10,343 nucleotides of DNA from an uncultured Prevotellaceae bacterium. GTDB lineage: Bacteria > Bacteroidota > Bacteroidia > Bacteroidales > Bacteroidaceae. This document shows, piece by piece, positions 1 through 6,971 of this stretch. Position 1 is the stretch's first letter, and the number at the start of each line of letters is the position of its first letter. Below the pieces are notes generated by a model that searched no databases, had not been told where the DNA came from, and saw only the letters and a list, made by a program, of their open reading frames with translations. The DNA is taken from NCBI GenBank assembly GCA_958404085.1, contig CATXZX010000023.1:1-10343 (forward strand), in the 5' to 3' direction. Position numbers and translations under genes: made by a program.

Positions 1-2325
1 TGAGAAAACCATTGGGTGAGCGCAGTATAAGGTCAAGCACCTCCTTGTTGATGTAAGGTACATAGGTTCCATCGCTGTTATAGAGCGCGAAATCATCTCG
101 TTTAATAATCAGATATGTGGGAATCCAACAATAGAGCAACCCCTGCTTCAGACGAAAAGGCGCAGCCTCTAACAGAGTGAAGAGTTCTCCCAATTTGTGC
201 GGTTTGCCGATAGTGGAGCGCAGGAAGTTCTCACAAGCGTCCCAAAGTGGTTGGAATGAAGGTTCGGTCGGTGAGCCCAGTCCGGCAGTCGTATGAATAC
301 CTGTATTCTTGAGAAGTGTGAGATATAGCGATTTCTCGGGTGGATACTTATCCCTCTCAAAGCCAAGGTATGGCTCGGAAGAGTGGTCAAGCAATGCCTG
401 CAAATACGACTGGCGGGCAAGTGACATATTACCAGTAGGGCGGTGCTTGTTAATGAGCTCGAAACGATAGATTGGAGTGGCATAATAGACAGAATCACAT
501 ATGGTGGAGAGTTGCTGTGCGAGTATCTTACGCGATGTGATTGACGCAAGGATTTCGCCGTTAAAAATCCACGTCACGTTGTCAGAGAAGAGGCTCTCCA
601 TAATGGTTTTGTTCAACATTGACTTTTCGTGAACCAGCAGGTTAGCTATCTCGCGATTGGCTACTTTGTCGCTTTCGTCAGCCACGTAATAGTCGCGCAC
701 CCAATGGAGTTTGTCTATCTCAAAGAGATGGTCAGCGATTTCGGTTGTGTTCTCAAAAATGCAATAGAGGATGGCTTTACCATTTATGTCCGTGCAAGCA
801 GCTTTGACAGCAACAAGGTCTTCCTGACGGGTCAGTATCACATTGATAATCCCGTCGGTCTCGCCACTGACGATGTATTCAATAGGCGAAGAGGTGAGAC
901 AGTACTGGAAGTATCGTGGCGTGCCAGTGCGAAAATAGTGCGCATTGGCAAGTGCTATCTTGTCGTCGAAGTATTCACACACCTTCTCTGCTATAACATC
1001 GGGATGCTTGCATTCGCGAGCAGCCTCATAAAGGCCTGCTTCCAAGTCTACATCGGTTCCCTCAAAAAGGATATATTTGGACTTGTATTTAGCGAAACGC
1101 AGTATCTGGTTCTTTTCGAGGAGGTCTATCACCGAGCCCACTTGACAAACGTCCATAGCATAGCTAGCATAGACTATCAGAAATTGCTTGTCGATGCTAG
1201 CAGCAGACGAGGCAAAGATATTTAGAAGGCCGACGGCCTTAACAATCTTGATGGCATCGGTTATGGTTGTGGCATCTGCATTGAGTCCCTCTGTTCTTTC
1301 GATGGCAATCTTGATAGCCGACCAATTCGCCGAGTCTTCGTGGACCTCTTGCAAATAAGAATAAAAATTATAAACAATATAATCATGAACGTCGGCAAGA
1401 CTATACAAACGATTGATTGAAGCTTCAAAATCGTTGACAGTCCCCTCACCACGCGTCTCCAAGAATGTGAACAAGGTACGCTCATTCTGGCCATATCTCT
1501 GATTAGCTTGGGTAAAAACGTAAGCCGAGACAATATCCATTGGATAGAGAGCACGAGCAACGTTGGCATCAAGTGTGCTGGCGGCAAACTTAGAAGCGAC
1601 AGCTAGGTTGTAATCTTGTCTGTGTTGAGTGTTGGCTTTTTATCAGCCGAAGATATATGAGTGGCGGTAAGGTTGAGAAGTTGCTCTATCGGTTCGGCAA
1701 AGACGATATCCTGAATGCGACCTTTTACCTTCGTCCATTCCTGTTTCTGCTCTGCTTTCAATCCCTTGGCGTAGGCTCCAAAACCTTGGTGCAACGTTGT
1801 AAGGAAGAGAATGTTCTTACTTGTGTCATTTACATACTCACAGAACTTCTGTAAGAAGTACATTTCTTTTTCAGGATTGTTCTTGGCTGCATGTTCAAGT
1901 ACTTTACCGAACTCGTCAATAACAATAACTAAGAATTGATTCGCCAACTGAAGTCTGTTATAGTGGTTGTCCAGCACAGAGATAACGTTCTTACTTTCTG
2001 CATTAAGATGTGACGCAAGTAGATTCGCCAACGATGTGTAGTCGCCAACGATGTTTATAAACGAGAATTGCTCAAAACTATTGAATTGACCACATTGGCT
2101 CAGTAAGACATTTTTTCCAACAGTCTTTCCACACAGACAGTTTTCCAAGGCGAGGATGAAGCTGGATTTGCCAGTGCCGTACGAGCCGATGAGGCAAAAC
2201 GAATGAATGCCACTGGCAAAGTGATTGATAATTTTGCCGATGGTCTGGCGAGCATTGGCAGTGACGATATAGTGGGGTGTCTTGCCAAAGTCACGCTCTA
2301 TGTTGATTGAAGTAGTGAAACTCAT
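1..2325 (-). pseudogene. Large P-loop ATPase of the DUF4007 operon (SspC-like), frameshifted and partial
   Basis: The N-terminal part (2325-1603, 240 aa from the ATG in the ATGA overlap with the DUF4007 gene) has a Walker A motif GSYGTGKS at residues 47-54, a Walker B-like strand FLVIVIDEFGK at 131-141 and a sensor-like NILFLTTLH at 171-179. It then meets a TAG at 1605-1603. The -1 frame continues as good protein (NLAVASKFAASTLDAN, then RYGQNERTLFTFLE) and is open without a stop for about 545 codons to the left edge, so the gene exceeds about 775 codons. The break maps to an A5 run (T5 on the plus strand at 1637-1641). A sixth A would join the halves through ...ADKKANTQHRQDYNLAVASK. The likely role is the ATP-driven partner of the DUF4007 protein in a defence complex; that is inferred from context. 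An upstream start at 2358 is less likely than the coupled one. It may be a real pseudogene, a sequencing indel or a recoded gene. Confidence 0.75.
1637..1641 (-). other. Frameshift site in the ATPase gene (A5 run)
   Basis: On the coding strand the sequence reads GAT AAA AAG CCA. Upstream of it the zero frame carries the P-loop domain; downstream of it the -1 frame is the long open one. A missing A in the run, or a -1 ribosomal slip at AAA AAG, would both give exactly the same joined protein. Confidence 0.7.
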
Positions 2326-3167
2326 GTTGCTTGATAATACTTGTTGAGAACCTGCCACTTGTCTATCCGCTCTTTCATGGTGAAGAGTTGCTCACCGGCA
2401 GTATTGCAGAAGGTTATATGGGGGTCGATAGTGTGCAGTTGGTCGAAAACGTCATATAGTTCATTGACAGACATACCGAAGATATTGGCAAGTCGCAGCA
2501 ATACCTCGAACTCTATCACTTGCTGTTTGCCCTGCGTGATGTCGAGTACGGCAAAGAGGAAAACGAGCGGCTCCATCTTGGCGCGAGCGGAACAGTTGAA
2601 GGTATAATCCTCGTGACCAGCTTTGCCTATCAGTTTGAGGTCAATTAGCAGTGCAGAGAAGTCATCGCACGCCTTGATAGAGTCAGGCGTAACATAATTC
2701 TTTAGCATCGTGTCGATGTCACGCCAAATTGTCTTCTCGTTGTAAGGTGTGCTGTCAAAGCATTTGTCGGCAAACATCCGTCTTACTGCATTTGCCAAAT
2801 CTGCTTTCGTGAACTCTTTGCGTGTTTTGTTGTACTCGGTGAAAACGATGTTGTAGAGTGTTGCTACTCGTGATGTCACGAGCATATAGTGTAGCAGCCA
2901 TAGTGTGGCCGTGTCTTCGATGTAAGGGTCTGCGCCGTTGTCATCAAGAAGATATTTACCTATCTCGGTCGGCACACCATTGTCGTTAGTGATGCCGAAA
3001 GCCCTCAACCAATAGCGTATTGAGGCTACCATATTCTTGCCCACACCAAGTTCAACAACAGCGTAGTCGTCTGTGAACGACAATCCCGCTTTAGCGTAGT
3101 CATATCCTTTTTTCAACCACAAGCCCTTGCATTGAAAGGACTCATGACCAGAGAATGCATACTTCAT
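2322..3167 (-). CDS. DUF4007 family protein, SspB-like
   Basis: The 281-aa protein begins MKYAFSGHESFQCKGLWLKKGYD and carries AVVELGVGKNMVASIRYW at about residues 36-53. Both blocks are typical of the DUF4007 family. From memory, DUF4007 occurs in SspB, the DNA-nicking component of the SspABCD phosphorothioation defence system, beside the ATPase SspC; that match is by family and gene order, not by alignment. I chose the ATG at 3167 because the family motif FSGHESF follows it at once and because it lies 2 nt after the stop of the regulator gene; an in-frame ATG at 3197 would overlap that gene. Its TGA overlaps the ATPase ATG (ATGA at 2325-2322), which implies translational coupling and joint function. 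No signal peptide or membrane segment is visible, so it should be cytoplasmic. It appears intact. Confidence 0.85.
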   Translation of the reverse strand: MKYAFSGHESFQCKGLWLKKGYDYAKAGLSFTDDYAVVELGVGKNMVASIRYWLRAFGITNDNGVPTEIGKYLLDDNGADPYIEDTATLWLLHYMLVTSRVATLYNIVFTEYNKTRKEFTKADLANAVRRMFADKCFDSTPYNEKTIWRDIDTMLKNYVTPDSIKACDDFSALLIDLKLIGKAGHEDYTFNCSARAKMEPLVFLFAVLDITQGKQQVIEFEVLLRLANIFGMSVNELYDVFDQLHTIDPHITFCNTAGEQLFTMKERIDKWQVLNKYYQAT

Positions 3168-3169
3168 AA

Positions 3170-3370
3170 TTACTCTTTTGATGGGGTTAGTAAACATCTA
3201 ACGTCAATATTAAGAACTGCTGCAATGTCATACAACTGTTGAACAGAAGGCTGCGTGCGATTGGTTGTCCAACGAGAAACCGTATTCTCACTTTTTCCCA
3301 ACTCCGTTGCCAGCCATTTGCAGGTTCTTCGCTGTTCCGCCAAGACGACCTTTATGCGATTCATCACCAT
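3170..3370 (-). CDS. Small Xre/Cro-type HTH regulator
   Basis: A 66-aa protein that is almost entirely one HTH_3 domain: the helix-turn-helix lies around residues 20-34 (LATELGKSENTVSRW), followed by PSVQQLYDIAAVLNIDVRCLL, the usual pattern of the two closing helices. It is the first gene of the operon that continues into the DUF4007 gene and the ATPase, and a Bacteroides-type -7 box lies about 40 nt upstream. It is probably the autoregulating repressor of the defence operon; this is inferred from position and size. Members of this family often start MNRIK, so the second ATG at 3364 is an equally good start. Its operator has not been identified; the AT-rich region upstream has several palindromes. 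Confidence 0.85.
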   Translation of the reverse strand: MVMNRIKVVLAEQRRTCKWLATELGKSENTVSRWTTNRTQPSVQQLYDIAAVLNIDVRCLLTPSKE

Positions 3371-3411
3371 ATTTCGGTTATTAATACTCTTATAAATGTT
3401 TTATTTCATCA

Positions 3412-3419
3412 CAAAGGTA
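3412..3419 (-). promoter_or_regulatory. Probable -7 box of the HTH/DUF4007/ATPase operon
   Basis: The minus strand reads TACCTTTG, a perfect match to the Bacteroides -7 consensus TAnnTTTG. It lies about 42 nt before the regulator ATG, leaving a leader of roughly 35 nt. No clear TTTG -33 box is seen at the expected spacing, so the call rests on the -7 element and its position. Confidence 0.5.
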
Positions 3420-3605
3420 GGAATTTTATTTGAAATACGGCTAAAATGGTTTTATATTGCTTGGTTAAATATTCATTGCACGGTTTACATACTAAAATGA
3501 CGATTTTGCACTAAAAGCACTTCCCGTTCGACGCAACGAATTATTTTGATGTGTGCTTAATTTCAGTAAACAAGCAAACGGGACATATACAACAAATCAC
3601 AGCAG

Positions 3606-3618
3606 GGTATAATATACC
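3606..3618. repeat. Short perfect palindrome GGTAT-AAT-ATACC
   Basis: Five-base arms around AAT, with no T-tract after it. It could be an operator half-site pair, but arms this short also occur by chance in AT-rich DNA. Confidence 0.3.
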
Positions 3619-3865
3619 TATAGTGAACATCTATAAATGTCTTACTCTTTAACTGTTGATGTAAACTGTGAAATCACGATTAGTCAAAGACAAATATCAA
3701 ACAAGAACTCTCCATATAAAGCTACGCACGCTATCTCTCTTTGAACTTCTGCACATATAATGCGACTGTAAAATAAATCATTTTATCAGAAGTCCATCTA
3801 TCATCAAGAGATAGCCGATAAATTATTGAATTTGACTATTTGTAAAGGCTTGTTTTGAGGGTCCG

Positions 3866-3889
3866 TCAACTTTTGTTGATCAGTTTTTT
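3866..3889 (+). terminator. Weak terminator-like hairpin
   Basis: TCAAC-TTTT-GTTGA is followed 4 nt later by six T residues. The stem is only 5 bp and AT-rich. No plus-strand gene upstream would need it, so it may be a relic or chance structure. Confidence 0.25.
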
Positions 3890-3901
3890 ACCATTTTTTA
3901 T

Positions 3902-3935
3902 TGCTATGTAAATGTTTACAAGAATAAACATAGCA
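3902..3935. repeat. Nested palindrome, operator-like
   Basis: An outer 8-bp inverted repeat (TGCTATGT at 3902-3909, ACATAGCA at 3928-3935) surrounds and overlaps an inner dyad TGTAAATGTTTACA at 3907-3920, whose 6-bp arms flank TG. The inner dyad resembles sites bound by LacI-family repressors. Whether anything binds it is unknown. Confidence 0.35.
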
Positions 3936-4077
3936 TACATGTTGATAAGCAAAAGTGCACTTTTTTTTATGAATTGACAAAATATTGCCATGTTTCGGCA
4001 GGATTTAATTAATAAATATAAAATCCATTTATCTTTTATGGTACGCTAGTCATGTAATAATTTTTGTTGTATTATGC

Positions 4078-4095
4078 AGCCTTAGTAAGGCTTTT
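4078..4095 (+). terminator. Weak terminator-like hairpin
   Basis: AGCCTT-AGT-AAGGCT forms a 6-bp stem that runs into a short T-tract (4092-4095). The shape is compact and plausible, but there is no recognisable gene upstream on this strand. Confidence 0.3.
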
Positions 4096-4292
4096 GTATT
4101 ACTAAAAAAGATATTTCAGAGAATATTTTTCTGCACAAGGTCAGTTTTATTTGTCGGAGCTTATTTTAAAAGAGTATTTGTTGATATATCAATCATCTTC
4201 TTCACCTGATGTCGAGATCTTAGTCGTATTCCATTAAAAAACAGGTTGATAAAAGATTTTTTAACTTTCTGACAGCAAATGTATTACAGATA

Positions 4293-4329
4293 AAAAATAG
4301 GGCTGGCGGTATCCGTCAGCCCTATTTTT
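4293..4329. terminator. Strong hairpin, bidirectional terminator or attenuator
   Basis: Two 17-base arms (4293-4309 and 4313-4329) pair with a single G-T mismatch around a TAT loop. One arm begins with an A-tract and the other ends in a T-tract, so it has the form of a rho-independent terminator in both directions. It sits only about 45 nt before the first HTH gene of the plus-strand operon. It may shield that operon from transcription coming from the left. If the operon's transcript begins upstream of it, it would act as an attenuator. Confidence 0.7.
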
Positions 4330-4345
4330 ACATTTCCTTTTTCCC

Positions 4346-4353
4346 AAACTTTG
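4346..4353 (+). promoter_or_regulatory. Possible -7 box of the HTH-HTH-methyltransferase-antirepressor operon
   Basis: AAACTTTG matches the Bacteroides -7 consensus TAnnTTTG except at its first base. It lies after the 4293-4329 hairpin and 18 nt before the first ATG. No good -33 box is seen. A start of transcription near 4360 would leave a very short leader for the ATG at 4372 and a normal one for the ATG at 4396. Confidence 0.35.
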
Positions 4354-4371
4354 CGGCAGAAAGAAGGATAA

Positions 4372-4728
4372 ATGACGAACGAAAAAGGACAAAAGATGGA
4401 AGCAGGAAATGAAGACATCGAAATGCTGAAAGCATTAATCCAGAAGAGCTTCTCCGAGCAGCGGGAGCTCATCACCCGGCTGGAAACGGCACTGGATGCC
4501 ATGACCAGCTTTAATGGCAAACAGATGCTGGACAGCCGTGACATGCGCCTGCAGTTGAAAGTCTGTGACCGGACCCTCATCCGCTGGCGTAACTCGGGCA
4601 AGCTGCCTTATTTCAAGCTGAGCGGCAAGATATACTTCTGGGCTTCCGATGTATACCGGTTCCTCCGTGAGGAATACAGGGACGAAAGTCCGGACGTCAG
4701 AAATAACAAACCCGTAAAAAAATCATAG
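4372..4728 (+). CDS. HTH (MerR/excisionase-like) DNA-binding protein
   Basis: A 118-aa protein. Residues 10-45 look like an amphipathic helix or coiled coil (EDIEMLKALIQKSF, ELITRLETAL), and residues 52-100 form an HTH_17/excisionase-type domain (MLDSRDMRLQLKVCDRTLIRW, then GKIYFWASDVYRFL). Such proteins are common in Bacteroidetes mobile elements, where they act as excisionase-like or regulatory DNA binders. It is the first of four plus-strand genes and its stop is 3 nt before the next ATG. An AAGAAGG ribosome binding site 4 nt before the ATG at 4372 supports that start; the ATG at 4396 is an alternative that suits the possible promoter better. Its exact role is unknown. Confidence 0.8.
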   Translation: MTNEKGQKMEAGNEDIEMLKALIQKSFSEQRELITRLETALDAMTSFNGKQMLDSRDMRLQLKVCDRTLIRWRNSGKLPYFKLSGKIYFWASDVYRFLREEYRDESPDVRNNKPVKKS

Positions 4729-4731
4729 AAG

Positions 4732-5109
4732 ATGGAAAATCAAAGTAAAGTCATCATGATCGAGCGCAACAAGTTTGCGTCTCTTGTCAAGGCGCATCGC
4801 AAATGCCTGCAGATGCTGAGTATCCTGGCCTATGCCTGCGCGACGAAGGAAGTGCAGCTGACCTTCACATTGGAGGAAATCTGCGAACTGCTACAAATGA
4901 GCCGTGAGGAAGTGGAAAGACAAAGACAGAAAGGCTACATCCGCTTCGTCCACCGGAACGGCATGACAGTCTATGAAACCACCGACATCCTCCGGCTCAA
5001 GAACATGCTTGAGATGGGGGGTATCTACCGGAAGATAGACGAGAAAGCCTTCATTCTGGAAGCGGCGGAGAAAGAAAAAAAAGAAACGGAACCTTCAATC
5101 AGACAATAA
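4732..5109 (+). CDS. Second small HTH protein of the cassette
   Basis: A 125-aa protein whose central part (about residues 45-92, FTLEEICELLQMSREEVERQRQKGYIRF followed by TVYETTDILRLKNML) has the same layout as the preceding gene: a two-helix HTH, then a short wing and a closing helix. The N-terminal 40 residues look helical and may dimerise. It lies 3 nt after the first HTH gene and 2 nt before the methyltransferase start, so the genes are co-transcribed. Paired HTH genes of this size are frequent in Bacteroidetes conjugative and mobilisable elements. DNA-binding function is inferred from the fold; target and role are unknown. Confidence 0.75.
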   Translation: MENQSKVIMIERNKFASLVKAHRKCLQMLSILAYACATKEVQLTFTLEEICELLQMSREEVERQRQKGYIRFVHRNGMTVYETTDILRLKNMLEMGGIYRKIDEKAFILEAAEKEKKETEPSIRQ

Positions 5110-5111
5110 AT

Positions 5112-6188
5112 ATGGGACAGCTGGTACACGCCTCGCTTTTCAGCGGGTTCGGAGCGGCGGATCTCGCCGCCGAATGAATGGGATGGCGTAACGCCTTCCA
5201 TTGTGAGATAGATGAATTTTGTAACAGGATTTTAAATTACTGGTTCAACCATGCAGAAAGTTATACAGACATTACAACTACGGATTTTCGGCAGTGAAGG
5301 GGACGGATCAACGTTCTCACAGGAGGTTTCCCCTGCCAGCCGTTTTCTGTCGCCGGCCAGCGCAGAGGTGCGGAGGACAGCCGTTACCTCTGGCCTCACA
5401 TGCTCCGTGCCATTCACGAGATCCGGCCCGATTGGGTTGTTGGTGAGAACGTTGGTGGCATCCTCACGATGGTACAGCCCGGTAAGGAGACTCACGTGGG
5501 ATATCAGCCCTCTCTTTTCGGAAAGGCTCAGCCTGTATACCGCAAGCGGGAGGAGTACGTCGTGGAGACCATCGCGGGAGATCTTGAGCGTGAAGGATAT
5601 ACCGTCCAACCGTTACTTATTCCGGCTTGTGCCGTCGGTGCCCCGCACAGAAGGGACCGTGTATGGTTTGTTGCCCACTCCGATGGCTTCGGACTTCAAG
5701 ACACGGGGAGCGGGCAGCGCGCAGAAGGGGCTTCCGGAAGTCATCCGTGAAGGGTTGCTTCCCACCCCCACGGCAATGGAGATACACCACTGGCAGCGGG
5801 TGGAGAGATGGAAACGGCAGGGCCGCGTGTCGATGTACGAGTCGGAGGACGGGGAGAAGAACCCCAACGGCCTGGTCGATTTCCTGGACTTTTACGGCCT
5901 GCTCCCGACCCCGACGGCAAGGGATTGGAAGGGTGCCCCGACGCTGGAGAACTTCGAGAGGAAGGGCAAGAACCCGCAGCAGGGAAGCCTTCCCGATTTC
6001 TTTGCCCAAACTGGGAGAAGTTTCCAACTCAATCCCCTGTTTGTGGCCGAGATGATGGGGTTCCCCGTCAGTTGGACGGTATTACCTTTTCTTCCTGGCG
6101 GCAGCAGTCCGTTAAAGGATACGGAAACGCCATCGTCCCCCAGGTAATCCATGAAATATTCAAAGCGATAGAATCAACCTATAAATAA
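5112..6188 (+). pseudogene. C5 DNA cytosine methyltransferase, decayed
   Basis: The first frame, from the ATG at 5112, encodes motif I (HASLFSGFGAADLAAE), motif IV with the catalytic Cys (GGFPCQPFSVAG), motif VI (VVGENVGG) and motif VIII (HRRDRVWFVAHS), so it was a phage-type m5C methyltransferase. TGA codons at 5175-5177 and 5295-5297 interrupt it, both where relatives have Trp (E-W-MGW and a Trp before RG.I.VLTGGFPCQ). Near 5665-5685 homology jumps to the +1 frame, which carries the target-recognition region with three GLLPTP modules and LNPLFVAEMMGFPVSWTVLPF. Near 6085-6115 it returns to the first frame for motif X (KGYGNAIVPQVIHEIF). The gene starts 2 nt after the HTH gene and ends 6 nt before the antirepressor. 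With two stops and two frame changes it should make no active enzyme. Its target sequence cannot be read from this. Confidence 0.85.
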
Positions 6189-6194
6189 CATGAT

Positions 6195-6971
6195 ATGCAT
6201 ACGTTAATTATTGCGGAACATCCGCAGTTCGGCAAGGTCCGGACCATAGAGAATGAAAGAAAGATGTGGTTCTGTGCCGCTGACGTGGCACAGGCCCTCG
6301 GCTACGTTAATTCCAATGATACCATTACCCGCCATTGTAAGACGAAGGGTGTCGAGCTTTACGATATCCCTACGGCGGGCGGACGGCAGAAGGTGAAGTT
6401 CATCGACGAGGGGAACCTGTATCGTCTGATAGCCGGCAGCCGTCTGCCATCAGCCGAGAGATTCGAGAGCTGGATTTTTGACGAGCTGGTACCACGCACG
6501 CTGAAAGAGGGCGGCTATCTGCTGGGGAAAAAGGGGGAGACGGACGCAGAACTGCTTTCACGCGCCCTGATGTTGGCGGAAAACAAACTGAAGGAGCGTG
6601 ACCGGCACATATCCGAACTGAAAAGGGAAAATGCCCAGAATACCCTGAGATTGGGCTTACAAGCCCCCAAGATACGTTACTTTGATGAGGTACTGCGTTC
6701 ATCCAGTACCTATACGCCCACACAGATCGCCAAGGAACTTGGCATGAGCGGCAGGGAACTGAATCTCAGGCTCAAGGCTCTCGGCATCCAGTTCCGCCAG
6801 TCCGGTACTTGGCTGCTTGCCGCCCGCTATCAGAATGAAGGATATACACGGACCCATACGCACAGATGGCAGAACCGCAGCGGGGAAACCGGCACGGCCA
6901 TGCATACGGTGTGGACCGAGAAGGGCCGCCTGTTCATCCACTGCCTCTTCAGCCACCTGCCCGTCTTCTAA
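6195..6971 (+). CDS. Phage antirepressor, BRO-N plus KilAC domains
   Basis: A 258-aa protein with a BRO-N domain at about residues 1-105 (FGKVRTIENERKMWFCAADVAQALGY; FIDEGNLYRLIAGSRLPSAERFESWIFDELVPRTLKEGGY), a helical linker at 115-150 and a KilAC-type C-terminal domain at about 155-255 (PKIRYFDEVL, PTQIAKELGMSGRELNLRL, TVWTEKGRLFIHCLF). All signature parts are present and it looks intact. In phages such proteins bind DNA and oppose the lysogenic repressor; in integrative elements they probably modulate element-specific regulators. It is the last gene of the cassette, 6 nt after the methyltransferase remnant, and is followed 25 nt later by a hairpin. No clear ribosome binding site precedes it, consistent with translation coupled to the gene before it or with typical Bacteroides initiation. 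Confidence 0.9.
   Translation: MHTLIIAEHPQFGKVRTIENERKMWFCAADVAQALGYVNSNDTITRHCKTKGVELYDIPTAGGRQKVKFIDEGNLYRLIAGSRLPSAERFESWIFDELVPRTLKEGGYLLGKKGETDAELLSRALMLAENKLKERDRHISELKRENAQNTLRLGLQAPKIRYFDEVLRSSSTYTPTQIAKELGMSGRELNLRLKALGIQFRQSGTWLLAARYQNEGYTRTHTHRWQNRSGETGTAMHTVWTEKGRLFIHCLFSHLPVF

Larger units (their letters stand above)
3371..4371. other. 1-kb AT-rich divergent intergenic region
   Basis: I found no convincing gene, tRNA or insertion sequence here; all frames on both strands carry frequent stops. The region separates a leftward operon from a rightward one. It holds the left operon's promoter, palindromes at 3606-3618 and 3902-3935, weak terminator-like hairpins at 3866-3889 and 4078-4095, and a strong hairpin at 4293-4329. 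The composition is much more AT-rich than the GC-rich genes from 4.4 kb onward, which fits a junction between two modules acquired separately. An untranslated RNA or a site for recombination cannot be excluded. Confidence 0.6.

Noticed and set aside
629..1225. A long open frame on the plus strand
   Set aside because: It lies opposite the ATPase frame, which is open across the whole stretch and gives protein consistent with the upstream P-loop domain; the plus-strand product shows no recognisable domain.
4341..4353. A CTnDOT-type attachment core (GTAnnTTTGC) at the AAACTTTGC sequence
   Set aside because: The first two bases do not match, no partner copy was seen in the window, and the sequence fits a promoter -7 box at least as well.
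5748..5750. A third TGA in the first methyltransferase frame
   Set aside because: By this point homology has moved to the +1 frame, so this stop is in the wrong frame and is not another inactivating Trp change.
5251..6147. A separate plus-strand gene of about 298 codons
   Set aside because: Its first half is a shadow of the methyltransferase motifs; only its second half is real, as the shifted continuation of that same gene.
5112..6188. UGA read as tryptophan (recoded genetic code)
   Set aside because: The DUF4007 gene uses TGA as its stop in an ATGA overlap, other genes use TGG for Trp, and the methyltransferase also has frame changes that recoding cannot explain.
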